Shown: in pieces, positions 1-8,690 of the stretch
Layout: the number at the start of each line of letters is the position of its first letter
How positions within the stretch are numbered: position 1 is the stretch's first letter
DNA from: Rhodoplanes elegans
Lineage (GTDB): Bacteria > Pseudomonadota > Alphaproteobacteria > Rhizobiales > Xanthobacteraceae
Direction of reading: 5' to 3'
DNA: 34,570 nt
Assembly (NCBI RefSeq): GCF_016653355.1
Contig: NZ_NHSK01000200.1
Location: forward strand, 1-34,570
Program-made: the position numbers and the translations under genes
Notes under the pieces: generated by a model
What the model was told of the DNA's origin: nothing
Databases searched by the model: none
Seen by the model: the letters and a program-made list of their open reading frames with translations, nothing else

Positions 1-448
1 CGGCGGTCTTGCGCTCCTCGGCCTCGCGGACGCGGGCGTCGGCGAGCGCCAAGGCGCGGGCGGAGCGCTCCTCCTCGGTCAGGGTGCGCAGCACCACGCC
101 GGACGAGCGCGAGCCGCCGCCGCCCTGCGGACGGGGGCCGGCGCCGCCTTGCGGGCGCGATCCGGCGCCGCCCTGCTGCGGCCGCGGGGCTCCACCACCA
201 CCGCCGCCCTGCGGACGGGGCGGCTGCGGGCGCGGGGCGCTGCTCTGCTGCGGCGGTGGCGAGGTCGGCTCGGACTTGCCCTCGGGACCGTGGCGGCGCT
301 TCACCTTCTCGACGACGACCGCCTTGGTGCGGCCGTGGCTGAAGCTCTGGCGCACCACGCCCTGCTCGACCCCGGGACGCTTCAGCGTCAGGGTCTTCGG
401 CTGTGCGACCGACAACGTCTTCTCGCCAGGATTCTTGGTATCAGTCAT
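1..448 (-). CDS. infB: Translation initiation factor IF-2, N-terminal part (partial)
   Basis: IF-2 is the GTPase that places initiator tRNA on the small ribosomal subunit. Only the first 149 codons are here; the gene runs off the left edge, so the G domain is not visible. The protein starts [13 protein letters not shown] basic stretch at about residues 22-52 ([20 protein letters not shown] and following) is typical of the alphaproteobacterial IF-2-associated region. After that comes a low-complexity Pro/Gly/Gln/Arg linker at about 60-115, and then a Glu/Arg/Ala-rich helix. The ATG at 448 follows the ylxR stop by 7 nt and has an AGGA ribosome site 6 nt upstream. It is the last visible gene of rimP-nusA-ylxR-infB, an order that supports the call as much as the sequence does. 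Confidence 0.9.
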   Translation of the reverse strand, partial: MTDTKNPGEKTLSVAQPKTLTLKRPGVEQGVVRQSFSHGRTKAVVVEKVKRRHGPEGKSEPTSPPPQQSSAPRPQPPRPQGGGGGGAPRPQQGGAGSRPQGGAGPRPQGGGGSRSSGVVLRTLTEEERSARALALADARVREAEERKTA

Positions 449-455
449 TACGATC

Positions 456-1163
456 CTAGTCTCGGGCCGGGTTCACGGCCATCTGCCTGTCGCCCCGCGG
501 ATCGGGGCCACCCGTTCGGAACATTTCGAGCATGCGCCAACGCCCCAGGACCGCCTCGCTCGCGCGCCCGGGCAGAAGGGCAGCATGTATCACATTTGTC
601 CGTGCGAGTGCCAAATCCAATTCGACGGATTCGAACGAACAAATGATCGGAAGCGGCCGGTCGGCCGCGGCGGGGCGTCGCGCCGCCAGCGCGTCGACCT
701 TGCGGACCCCGTCCGGGCTGGCGTCGCGGGCCCGCACCAGGCCGATCGCGGCGCCCGACGTCAGCGCCGTCTCGACCTTGGTGTAGCCCGCCACCACGGT
801 GCCGGCCTTGTGGGCGATGGCGAGCGCGTCCAGCACGGCGCGCTCCAGCAATCGCTCGGTGTCGTCGGCGAGGCCGGCCTCGGCCGTCGCCTTGCCCTTG
901 AAGGCGCGCTTGAACGCGCCCTGCTTGATTGCCGTGACGAGCGGCCCGCGGGCCGCCGTCACCCAGGCCCCGCGGCCCGGCAATTTTCGCTTGATGTCGG
1001 GCACCACCCGGCCGTCCGGCCCGGCGACGAAGCGGATCATCTCGTCGATCGGCCGAACCGTGCGGGTGGCGACGCACTGACGCTCCCGCGCGGCGGCGGC
1101 CCCTTTCGGGCCGCCGTCCAGCAGGGTCTCGTCGGTGTCGTCCACCTCGATCCGGGCCAGCAT
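456..1163 (-). CDS. ylxR: YlxR (DUF448) RNA-binding protein with L7Ae-like C-terminal domain
   Basis: This is a 235-residue nucleic-acid-binding protein of the nusA-infB operon. Residues 27-92 are the YlxR/DUF448 domain: RQC at 28-30, the T-x-x-V-R-P segment, a DG turn near 50 and the diagnostic GRGAW at 63-67. Residues 103-210 look like the ribosomal L7Ae/L30e-type domain that alphaproteobacterial YlxR proteins carry as a fusion ([16 protein letters not shown], about 119-134). YlxR in Firmicutes has been linked to RNase P; whether that applies here is not known. The ATG at 1163 was preferred over the upstream extension because GGAGGA lies about 12 nt before it and the extension would run back through the end of nusA. 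It begins 19 nt after the nusA stop. Confidence 0.88.
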   Translation of the reverse strand: MLARIEVDDTDETLLDGGPKGAAAARERQCVATRTVRPIDEMIRFVAGPDGRVVPDIKRKLPGRGAWVTAARGPLVTAIKQGAFKRAFKGKATAEAGLADDTERLLERAVLDALAIAHKAGTVVAGYTKVETALTSGAAIGLVRARDASPDGVRKVDALAARRPAAADRPLPIICSFESVELDLALARTNVIHAALLPGRASEAVLGRWRMLEMFRTGGPDPRGDRQMAVNPARD

Positions 1164-1182
1164 CGCGCGTCGTGGTCCTCCG

Positions 1183-2829
1183 TCAGGCCTGCGGCGCCGC
1201 GGCGCCCTCGCCTTCGTCCTCGGCCTCGGCCTCGCCTTCGGCGTCCTCGTCGGTCTCCTCGGACGGCCGGGCGAGGTCCTCCTCGCTGATCCAGCCGGCC
1301 TTGACGCGGGCCTGCATGACGATGTGCTCGCAGTCGTCACGCGACAGCTCGAAGCCGTCCAGGATGCCGGCCTCGCGCTTGGTCTCGCCGTCCTTGCGCT
1401 CGGTCCAGCCGGCGAGGTCGTCGGTGGCGCAGCCGGCCAGGTCCTCGACCGTCTTGATGCCGTTCTCGCCGAAGGCGACCAGCATCTTGCCGGTGACGCC
1501 CGGCACCTCGCGGACCTCGTCCTCGACGCCCAGCGCCCGGCGCTTCTCGTCGTACTCGGCCTCGATCTGGTCGAGATACTCGCGGGCGCGGGTCTGCAGC
1601 TCCTGCGCCGTCTCCTCGTCGAAGCCCTCGATGCCGGAGATCTCCTTCTCGTCGACGGCGGCGAGGTCCTCGACCGAGGTGAAGCCCTCGGACGCCAGGA
1701 GCTGGCCGACCACCTCGTCGACGTTGAGGGCCTCCATGAACAGCTTCGAGCGCTTCTCGAAGTCGGCCTGGCGGCGCTCCGATTCCTCCTGCTCGGTCAG
1801 GATGTCGATGTCCCAGCCGGTGAGCTGCGAGGCCAGCCGCACGTTCTGGCCGCGGCGGCCGATGGCCAGCGAGAGCTGCTGGTCCGGCACCACGACGGCG
1901 ATGCGCTCCTTGTCCTCGTCGAGCACCACCTTGGCGACCTCGGCGGGGGCGAGCGCGTTGACCACGAAGGTCGCGATGTCGGGCGACCACGGGATGATGT
2001 CGATCTTCTCGCCCTGCAGCTCGTTCACCACGGCCTGCACGCGCGAGCCGCGCATGCCGACGCAGGCGCCGACCGGGTCGACCGACGAGTCGCGCGAGAT
2101 CACGGCGATTTTCGCACGCGATCCCGGATCCCTGGCCACCGCCTTCACCTCGACGATGCCGTCGTAGATTTCCGGCACCTCCTGGGTGAACAGCTTCGCC
2201 ATGAACTGCGGGTGGGTGCGGGAGAGGAAGATCTGCGGTCCGCGCGGCTCGCGGCGGACGTCGTAGATGTAGGCGCGGATGCGGTCCCCGTTGCGGAACA
2301 CTTCGCGCGGCAGCATCTCGTCGCGCCGCACGATCGCCTCGCCGCGGCCGAGGTCGACGACGACGTTGCCGTATTCGACCCGCTTGACGATGCCGTTGAC
2401 GATGTCGCCGATGCGGTCCTTGTACTCCTGGTACTGCCGGTCGCGCTCGGCCTCGCGCACCTTCTGGACGATCACCTGCTTGGCCGACTGGGCGGCGATG
2501 CGGCCGTACTCGAGCGGCGGCAGCGTGTCGGCGATGGTGTCGCCGACCTGGGCGGCGGGATTGTGCTTGCGGGCGTCCTCGAGGCTGATCTGGTTGGCCG
2601 GGTTCTCGACCGCCTCGACCACCAGCATGTGGCGGGCGAGCCGCAGCTCGCCCTTTTTCGGGTCGATCTCGGCGTGGACGTCGGTCTCCGAGCCGTAGCG
2701 CGAGCGCGCCGCCTTGGCGATCGCATCCTCCATGGCCTGGATGACGATGCTGCGGTCGATCGACTTTTCGCGCGCGACGGCGTCCGCGATCTGCAGAAGC
2801 TCGAGCTTGTTGGCGCTGACGACAGCCAT
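1183..2829 (-). CDS. nusA: Transcription termination/antitermination factor NusA
   Basis: NusA binds RNA polymerase and nascent RNA and controls pausing, intrinsic termination and antitermination. The 548 residues show the usual order of domains: an N-terminal polymerase-binding domain (about 1-130), an S1 domain (about 139-203), KH1 with GMRG at 258-261, and KH2 with GRRG at 324-327 inside LAIGRRGQNVRLAS. Helix-hairpin-helix repeats follow in the C-terminal third, and the last 28 residues are a strongly acidic tail rich in Glu and Asp. Length and architecture match alphaproteobacterial NusA. The gene starts 3 nt after the rimP stop, so the two are surely co-transcribed. NusA often autoregulates this operon, which is relevant to the terminator upstream of rimP. 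Confidence 0.96.
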   Translation of the reverse strand: MAVVSANKLELLQIADAVAREKSIDRSIVIQAMEDAIAKAARSRYGSETDVHAEIDPKKGELRLARHMLVVEAVENPANQISLEDARKHNPAAQVGDTIADTLPPLEYGRIAAQSAKQVIVQKVREAERDRQYQEYKDRIGDIVNGIVKRVEYGNVVVDLGRGEAIVRRDEMLPREVFRNGDRIRAYIYDVRREPRGPQIFLSRTHPQFMAKLFTQEVPEIYDGIVEVKAVARDPGSRAKIAVISRDSSVDPVGACVGMRGSRVQAVVNELQGEKIDIIPWSPDIATFVVNALAPAEVAKVVLDEDKERIAVVVPDQQLSLAIGRRGQNVRLASQLTGWDIDILTEQEESERRQADFEKRSKLFMEALNVDEVVGQLLASEGFTSVEDLAAVDEKEISGIEGFDEETAQELQTRAREYLDQIEAEYDEKRRALGVEDEVREVPGVTGKMLVAFGENGIKTVEDLAGCATDDLAGWTERKDGETKREAGILDGFELSRDDCEHIVMQARVKAGWISEEDLARPSEETDEDAEGEAEAEDEGEGAAAPQA

Positions 2830-2832
2830 GGA

Positions 2833-3570
2833 TCAGTCTCCGTCGGTGAGCGGGGCGGCCGGCCGTTCGGCCGCGGCGGCTCCGTCTCGGGTCGTTTTGC
2901 GGGATTGAATGCGTTCCTTGCGACGCGCCGCCCGCTCCTGGCGCGCCTCCTTCTCGTCCGCCTTGCCGCGGCGAAGCGCCTCGGCGACCAGCGCGTCGGT
3001 GAGCACGAGCTTGGCGTCGGCCATGTCCGGGATCGGCAGGAGAACCTCCTGCGCCGTGCCGTCGCTGCCCTCGATATGGAGCCGCGCCGTCTGGCCGTCC
3101 AGCCCGGCGAGCGTGCCCTTGAAGCGTTTCTTGCCGCCGACCGGCACGGCCATCTCGATCTTGGCGAGATGCCCCTGGGCGCGGGCGAAGTCGACGCGCC
3201 GCACCAGCGGCCGGTCGATGCCGGGCGAGGAGATCTCCAGCCGGTACTCGCGATCGATCGGGTCGGTCTCGTCGAGGATCGGCGACAGGGTGCGCGACAC
3301 CGCCTCGCAGTCGTCGATCTGCATGGTGCCGTCGGCGCGCTCCGCCATCACCTGCACGGTGCAGCCGTCGAGCCCGGAGATCTTCACCCGCACCAGCCGG
3401 TAGCCCAGCGTCTCGAGCACCGGCACGACGATCGCGGCGACCCGCGCCGCGAGCCCGCTCTCGGCGATCAGCCGCGGCTCGTCCAATGCGCTGTCGGTCG
3501 GCGCGATGCCGGCCGCCGCGCGGTCCGGGGTGCCGTCGTCGATCGTCTCGGTCATATGGGAACCAGCCAT
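2833..3570 (-). CDS. rimP: Ribosome maturation factor RimP
   Basis: RimP is needed for maturation of the 30S subunit and heads the nusA operon in most bacteria. The 245-residue product has the two-domain RimP core at about 37-190, including the motif [15 protein letters not shown] followed by RRVDF. It also has a basic, charged C-terminal tail (about 200-245) that makes it longer than the usual 150-200 residues. Two in-frame starts lie 15 nt apart because a 15-bp unit containing the ATG is duplicated. The upstream ATG at 3570 is preferred: AAGGA sits 14 nt before it, against 29 nt for the ATG at 3555. The MAGSH prefix is a product of that duplication. Confidence 0.92.
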   Translation of the reverse strand: MAGSHMTETIDDGTPDRAAAGIAPTDSALDEPRLIAESGLAARVAAIVVPVLETLGYRLVRVKISGLDGCTVQVMAERADGTMQIDDCEAVSRTLSPILDETDPIDREYRLEISSPGIDRPLVRRVDFARAQGHLAKIEMAVPVGGKKRFKGTLAGLDGQTARLHIEGSDGTAQEVLLPIPDMADAKLVLTDALVAEALRRGKADEKEARQERAARRKERIQSRKTTRDGAAAAERPAAPLTDGD

Positions 3571-3582
3571 ATGGGAACCAGC
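3553..3582. repeat. Perfect 15-bp tandem duplication over the rimP start codon
   Basis: The unit CATATGGGAACCAGC occurs twice in succession, at 3553-3567 and 3568-3582. On the minus strand each copy supplies an ATG in the rimP frame, so the gene has two candidate starts and the protein gains five residues. Confidence 0.95.
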
Positions 3583-3595
3583 GGTCCTTTTTCAA

Positions 3596-3621
3596 AGTCG
3601 CGGCCGGACAGTCGCGGCCGG
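3596..3621. repeat. 12-bp direct repeat in the rimP leader
   Basis: AGTCGCGGCCGG occurs at 3596-3607 and again at 3610-3621, a period of 14 bp. It lies between the upstream terminator and the rimP ribosome-binding site. Its function is unknown; replication slippage is a simple explanation. Confidence 0.85.
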
Positions 3622-3678
3622 GACGTCTCGCCCGGATGCCGGGGCGCGGCGACGACAACCGGGCCGGCCGCAAGTAAC

Positions 3679-3711
3679 AAAAAAGAGCGGGTCCCGGGTG
3701 GGCCCCACTCT
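3679..3711 (-). terminator. Intrinsic terminator between trmB and rimP
   Basis: On the minus strand an AGAGTGGGGCCC arm pairs with GGGACCCGCTCT (one G-A mismatch, one G-U pair, loop ACCC) and runs straight into six T residues. It lies about 100 nt past the trmB stop and about 110 nt before the rimP start. It may end the trmB transcript, or it may be an attenuator inside a longer rimP leader. Confidence 0.8.
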
Positions 3712-3809
3712 CACCAACCGATCATCCGACCGTTATGAGGTGTCCTCAGACGACGCGGACTATAGCGAAGATCGCCGATATCGCAAGCGGAACCGGCAGG
3801 GCGGGCCGC

Positions 3810-4538
3810 TCACCCCCGCGGCCGCCTCCGGAACACCAGGTAGCAGGGGGTGCGGCCCTCGCGGATCGCCTTGGCCTCGTAGCGGGTGCGGGTGAAGCCG
3901 TCCCACGGCTTGCGCCAGTCGTCGGCGCGCTCGGCCGTCCATTCGAAATCCGCCGAGCGCAGCAGATGCTCCAGCGTCCAGGCGGCGTAGTGCTCCCAGT
4001 CGGAGGCGAAGCGGAACTCGGCCCCGTCGGCGAGCAGGCGGGCGAGCGTCGCCACCGTCTCGTCCTGGACGAAGCGGCGCTTCCAGTGCCGGCGCTTCCG
4101 CCACGGGTCGGGGTAGAGCAGGTCGACGCGGGCGAGCGAGGCCTCCGGCAGCCAGGCCAGCACCTCGGCGGCGTCGCCGTGATGGATGCGGATGTTGGCG
4201 AGTCCGGCCTCCTCGACATGGACGAGGAGCTGGGCGACGCCGTTGACGAAGCCCTCGCAGCCGATGAAGCCGATCGCCGGATCGGCGGCCGCCTGGGCGG
4301 CGAGATGCTCGCCGCCGCCGAAGCCGATCTCCAGCCGCACCTTGTCCACGGGCGGATCGAAGAGATCGCCCAGCCGCACCGGTGCCGGGCGCGCGATGTC
4401 GAGGGCGAGGCGCGGCAGCAGGTCGCCGAGGAGACCGGTGTGGTGCCGGCGCAGCGTGTGGCCCTTGCGGCGGCCGAAGAACGCACGCGGCGGCCGGTCG
4501 GCCGCGGCGGTCGGGTCACAGTCGGGATCGTCGGTCAT
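3810..4538 (-). CDS. trmB: tRNA (guanine-N7-)-methyltransferase TrmB
   Basis: TrmB methylates G46 in the variable loop of tRNAs using S-adenosylmethionine. The 242-residue protein has the SAM-binding glycine loop EIGFGGGEH at 70-78, the family motif YPDPWRKRRHWKRR at 142-155, and a C-terminal T-R-T-R-YE segment (FTRTRYEAKA). Length is normal for the family. The ATG at 4538 was chosen because the in-frame extension upstream runs through the metK terminator and looks non-coding. No strong ribosome site is visible before this ATG. It lies directly downstream of metK, whose product makes the SAM that TrmB uses, but a terminator separates the two genes. Confidence 0.92.
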   Translation of the reverse strand: MTDDPDCDPTAAADRPPRAFFGRRKGHTLRRHHTGLLGDLLPRLALDIARPAPVRLGDLFDPPVDKVRLEIGFGGGEHLAAQAAADPAIGFIGCEGFVNGVAQLLVHVEEAGLANIRIHHGDAAEVLAWLPEASLARVDLLYPDPWRKRRHWKRRFVQDETVATLARLLADGAEFRFASDWEHYAAWTLEHLLRSADFEWTAERADDWRKPWDGFTRTRYEAKAIREGRTPCYLVFRRRPRG

Positions 4539-4565
4539 GGCTGGAGGGGCGGAGGCGGCACGAAG

Positions 4566-4598
4566 AAAAAAGCCGGCGAAGCAGAACTTCGCCGGCTT
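4566..4598 (-). terminator. Intrinsic terminator after metK
   Basis: A perfect 12-bp stem (AAGCCGGCGAAG at 4570-4581 with CTTCGCCGGCTT at 4587-4598, loop CAGAA) is followed on the minus strand by a run of six T residues at 4571-4566. It is a textbook rho-independent terminator 32 nt past the metK stop. It ends only 27 nt before the trmB start codon. Confidence 0.93.
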
Positions 4599-4629
4599 CC
4601 GATCGGAGACGGGCGAGGCCCGCGTCGGC

Positions 4630-5832
<1,203 letters not shown>

Positions 5833-5851
5833 GTTCGACTCCACAGCCCGA

Positions 5852-5869
5852 GACGCGGACCTCCGCGTC
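5852..5869 (-). promoter_or_regulatory. Hairpin in the metK leader
   Basis: GACGCGG and CCGCGTC form a perfect 7-bp stem with a 4-nt loop, ending 19 nt before the metK GTG and close to its ribosome site. A role in translation control is possible but is inference only. It does not match a SAM aptamer consensus that I know. Confidence 0.45.
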
Positions 5870-5890
5870 GCCCAAAATTCGGCGCCTGTT

Positions 5891-5919
5891 CTTGCAGCGT
5901 CCCCCTGCCGGGTCAAGAC
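5891..5919 (-). promoter_or_regulatory. Candidate sigma-70-type promoter for metK
   Basis: On the minus strand TTGACC is followed after 17 nt by AAGAAC. The -35 box is good and the -10 box poor. The predicted transcript would have a leader of about 55 nt containing the 5852-5869 hairpin. Confidence 0.35.
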
Positions 5920-6014
5920 GCAGACCCGGCGATCCGCCGCCGATTCGGCAAGCGGATCGAGAAATTCCCGGCCGTCGCACCGCTTGATTCGCAGGCGCCG
6001 GGGACCAGCGGCCC

Positions 6015-6059
6015 TAAAACACGAACGGCGCGCCTTTTGGGGGCGCGCCTGGGTCGTGT
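6015..6059 (-). terminator. Intrinsic terminator after the XRE regulator gene
   Basis: GGCGCGCC at 6027-6034 pairs with GGCGCGCC at 6042-6049 (self-complementary arms). An outer ACACGA/TCGTGT pairing extends the stem, and on the minus strand it ends in TTTTAGGG. It lies about 40 nt past the stop of the XRE gene. Confidence 0.65.
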
Positions 6060-6096
6060 CTCGCGATGGGGGCTGGTCGGAGGACCGCCCCAGGCA

Positions 6097-6543
6097 TCAA
6101 TGCTCGGCGGTCTTGCCGTTGCCGTTGCCGTTCTCGACCGGCTCGCCGGCGATGTGCTCGACGAGGTCGACGATGCGCCGGCGCAGCTTGGCGTCGTTGA
6201 TGCGCATGAACGCCTTGGTCAGCGCCAGCCCGTCCGAGGTCGCCAGGAAGTCGGAGATGTAGGCCGGCGACGGGGCCTCGGCGAGGCCGTCGGTCGGGCC
6301 GTCACCGAGGTCGGGAGCACCCTCGAAGAAGAACGCGACCGGAACCTGCAGGATGTGAGCGATCTGCTGGAGCCGGCTGGCACCGATACGGTTCGTCCCC
6401 TTCTCGTACTTCTGCACCTGCTGAAAGGTCAGGCTGAGCGCGTCACCGAGCTTCTCCTGGCTCATCCCCAGCATCATGCGACGCATACGAACACGGCTCC
6501 CGACATGCTTGTCGATGGGGTTCGGAGCCTTTTTGGCCATCAT
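6097..6543 (-). CDS. XRE/Cro-type helix-turn-helix regulator conserved next to metK
   Basis: This 148-residue DNA-binding protein has a classic HTH_3 domain at about 15-70: RMRRMMLGMSQEKLGDALSL then FQQVQKYEKGTNRIGASRLQ. A variable linker follows, then a C-terminal helix pair at about 100-135 (ALTKAFMRINDAKLRRRIVD), a layout seen in a widespread Rhizobiales family found beside metK and lnt. The start is one of two adjacent ATGs (6543 or 6540); AGGAG lies 7 nt before the first. Its target genes cannot be told from sequence. The upstream region is AT-rich and full of dyads, so autoregulation is likely. A terminator follows the gene. Confidence 0.88.
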   Translation of the reverse strand: MMAKKAPNPIDKHVGSRVRMRRMMLGMSQEKLGDALSLTFQQVQKYEKGTNRIGASRLQQIAHILQVPVAFFFEGAPDLGDGPTDGLAEAPSPAYISDFLATSDGLALTKAFMRINDAKLRRRIVDLVEHIAGEPVENGNGNGKTAEH

Positions 6544-6622
6544 TTTCTCTCTCTCCTCATGTCCCCGCCGACCACCTTCTCGTCCACTCTCTCGTGCGAT
6601 GCAATCACAGGACTGCATAGCT

Positions 6623-6669
6623 GTTCCAAGCACCAGCGAAACAGAATCAAAATCGTTCTGAATTGGAAC
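6623..6669 (-). promoter_or_regulatory. Nested dyads upstream of the XRE regulator (candidate operator)
   Basis: GTTCCAA (6623-6629) is matched by TTGGAAC (6663-6669), and inside this pair CAGAA (6642-6646) is matched by TTCTG (6656-6660). The block lies 80-126 nt before the XRE start codon in AT-rich DNA, which suits an autoregulatory operator. The assignment is inference. Confidence 0.4.
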
Positions 6670-6681
6670 AAAATAGACACT

Positions 6682-6736
6682 ACCCTCGTTTGAGAGGGTT
6701 TACCAATGCAAGTTGCTGAACAATGAAGTAACTTGC
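6682..6736. repeat. Two further inverted repeats upstream of the XRE regulator
   Basis: ACCCTC/GAGGGT forms a 6-bp dyad with a 6-nt loop at 6682-6699. GCAAGTT (6708-6714) and AACTTGC (6730-6736) form a 7-bp dyad with a 15-nt spacer. Either could be a protein-binding site or a weak end for the lnt transcript; no T-run supports termination. Confidence 0.4.
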
Positions 6737-7061
6737 TTGATCAATCGGATGATATCTGCCGGGTAGCATATTCAACACCGGGCAGAATTTGTCCGGAGGC
6801 AGGAATTTCGGACAGCGTTGCGGGCGCGGGCTTTGCCCGGACTATGTAGCGCCCCGGCGGCTCCGTGTCAGCAGGATGGTACCTGTTATTGTGGCAGTTT
6901 CGACCGCACCCGACGCAGGACGGGTATGCACACGGTAGGGCTGTCGACAGGCGAGACTTGTCCGATTTCGCGACACTCTCGCGGCGACCGCACAGACTGC
7001 TGCACAATGCTGTGACGATACGCCGCAACCGCCGGTTTGGTCTAGTCCGGGCTCGCCCGTA

Positions 7062-8690
7062 TCAACGCGTGGGGCGAAGCAATCGAACGCGTCGACGCCA
7101 TGCAGACGCGATCAATGCGAGCACGACAACCGCCGTCACCGGTGCGTCACCGGTGCGGGCGTAGGGGGGCGGCGACAGCGGGGCCGGCAGGCGCGAGTCG
7201 AGGACGCCCTCGCGGCCGAGGCCGAGCTGCGCGACGATGCGGCCGGCCGGGTCGACGACGGCCGAGATTCCCGTGTTGGCGGCGCGCACCAGTGGCAGCC
7301 CTTCCTCGACGGCCCGCATCCGGGCCTGCTGGAGGTGCTGATAGGGGCCCGGCGAGAGGCCGAACCAGGCGTCGTTGGTGACGTTCAGGAGCCAGCCCGG
7401 CCGCGCCCCGCGCGGCAGCACGGCGTGCGGGAACACCGCCTCGTAGCAGACCAGCGGCACGAAGGGCGGCGCCCGCGGGCTCTCCAGCGTGCGCAGCCGG
7501 TCGCCGGCCAGGAAGCCGCCCGGCACCCGGACGAGCTGCTCGATCCCGAGCCGCTGCAGCAGGCCGCGCAGCGGCACGTACTCGCCGAACGGCACCAGAT
7601 GGACCTTGTCGTAGATCGACAGGATCGAGCCGTCGTGGTCGAACACGTAGACCGAGTTGTAGGCCTCGATGTTGCCGGGACGCGACGACGGGGCGAGCCG
7701 CGCCGCCCCGGTGATCAGGACGGTGCCCTCCGGCAGCAGGTCGGCGATCGAGGCGAGCGCGTCGGGCTCGCGGGCGACGAAGAACGGGAAGGCCGATTCG
7801 GGCCAGATCAGGTGGGTGACGTCGGCGACGCCGCGCGAGCGCTCGCCGCTCGCCCGGTCCGACAGCGCCAGGTAGCGGCGCATCACGTCGGCCTTGGCGG
7901 CGTAGCTGAAGCGCTGGTCCTGCGGGATGTTGGGCTGCATCAGCCGCAGCCGCGGGCCGTCCACGAAGGCGGTCGGGGCGAGCGCCAGCCGGGCCGTTCC
8001 GAACGCCGCCAGCGCGACCAGGAGCCCGAGCCCGATCGCCGGCAGGAGCCACGGCCGGCGCGTCTCGGCCGGCGGGTCGGCGAGCGCCGCCGGCGCCGCG
8101 AAGATCAGCACGGCGAGAAACGTCATGCCCCACAGGCCGAAGAGCGCGAAGCCCTGGGCCAGCGCCAGCGGCTCGGCCAGCGCGTAGCCGAAGGCGTTCC
8201 ACGGAAAGCCGGAGAGTACATGGCCGCGCAGCCATTCGGTGGCGGTGAGCGCCGCCGCGAGCGTCACGATGCGGAACGCGCCGGGATCCCACAGGGCGCG
8301 GGCGAGCGCGAAGCCGGCCGCCGTGAACAGCGCCAGCCCGGCCGGCAGGATCAGCACGGCCGGCACCAGGAGGGCGCCGAACTTGTCGGCGTCGACCAGG
8401 AAGGCGGCGCCGATCCAGTAGAGGCCGGCCAGGAAATAGCCGAAGCCGAACCACCATCCGGCCGCGGCGGCGGCGCCGACGCCGTTCCAGCGCCCGGCGC
8501 CGGAGCCGTCGATCAGCCAGACCATCACCGGGAAGGTGACGAAGAGGGCCGGCCACAGGCCGAGCGGCGCCATCGCGAGCGTCGAGGCGGCGCCGGCCAG
8601 AAGCGCGGTCGCGGTCCGCCGCACCCCCCAGGCGAGCACGATCGGCTGCGCGACCCGGGCGAGCGCGGCCGTCACCGGCACGGTGGTCAC
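7062..8690 (-). CDS. lnt: Apolipoprotein N-acyltransferase Lnt
   Basis: Lnt is an inner-membrane enzyme that adds the third acyl chain to lipoproteins, using phospholipid as donor, with a periplasmic active site. The 542-residue product has a hydrophobic N-terminal part (about residues 10-235) with several membrane spans, then a nitrilase-like domain. The expected catalytic triad is visible: E298 (WPESAFPF), K362 (YDKVHLVPFGEYVP) and C415 (VCYEAVFP). A final hydrophobic helix lies near the C-terminus. The GTG at 8690 overlaps the corC stop as GTGA, indicating translational coupling; a longer in-frame extension upstream is only the antisense-free shadow of corC. It is the last gene of miaB-phoH-ybeY-corC-lnt. 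Confidence 0.95.
   Translation of the reverse strand: MTTVPVTAALARVAQPIVLAWGVRRTATALLAGAASTLAMAPLGLWPALFVTFPVMVWLIDGSGAGRWNGVGAAAAAGWWFGFGYFLAGLYWIGAAFLVDADKFGALLVPAVLILPAGLALFTAAGFALARALWDPGAFRIVTLAAALTATEWLRGHVLSGFPWNAFGYALAEPLALAQGFALFGLWGMTFLAVLIFAAPAALADPPAETRRPWLLPAIGLGLLVALAAFGTARLALAPTAFVDGPRLRLMQPNIPQDQRFSYAAKADVMRRYLALSDRASGERSRGVADVTHLIWPESAFPFFVAREPDALASIADLLPEGTVLITGAARLAPSSRPGNIEAYNSVYVFDHDGSILSIYDKVHLVPFGEYVPLRGLLQRLGIEQLVRVPGGFLAGDRLRTLESPRAPPFVPLVCYEAVFPHAVLPRGARPGWLLNVTNDAWFGLSPGPYQHLQQARMRAVEEGLPLVRAANTGISAVVDPAGRIVAQLGLGREGVLDSRLPAPLSPPPYARTGDAPVTAVVVLALIASAWRRRVRLLRPTR

Larger units (their letters stand above)
6544..7061. other. 518-bp intergenic region between lnt and the XRE gene
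   Basis: No convincing gene is present. The part nearest the XRE gene (about 6620-6740) is clearly poorer in G+C than the rest of the window and carries four inverted repeats. The part nearest lnt (6741-7061) has no feature I can name. The one small minus-strand reading frame there (95 codons) has no recognisable motif and no ribosome site. Confidence 0.6.

Noticed and set aside
3538-3570. GSHM at the RimP N-terminus with CATATG, resembling an expression-vector tag
   Set aside because: The residues come from a native 15-bp tandem duplication with genomic sequence on both sides; no vector sequence is present.
1135-3738. 867-codon plus-strand open frame opposite nusA and rimP
   Set aside because: It is antisense to two well-supported genes. 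It lacks family motifs and is rich in His, Arg, Asp and Val as expected of an opposite-strand frame in GC-rich DNA.
5833-6014. Possible SAM riboswitch upstream of metK
   Set aside because: The leader was read for SAM-II and SAM/SAH-type cores; only a simple 7-bp hairpin is found, and no conserved aptamer core is visible.
6741-7028. 95-codon minus-strand frame between lnt and the XRE gene
   Set aside because: No ribosome site, no recognisable motif and a composition unlike neighbouring proteins. Kept as non-coding.
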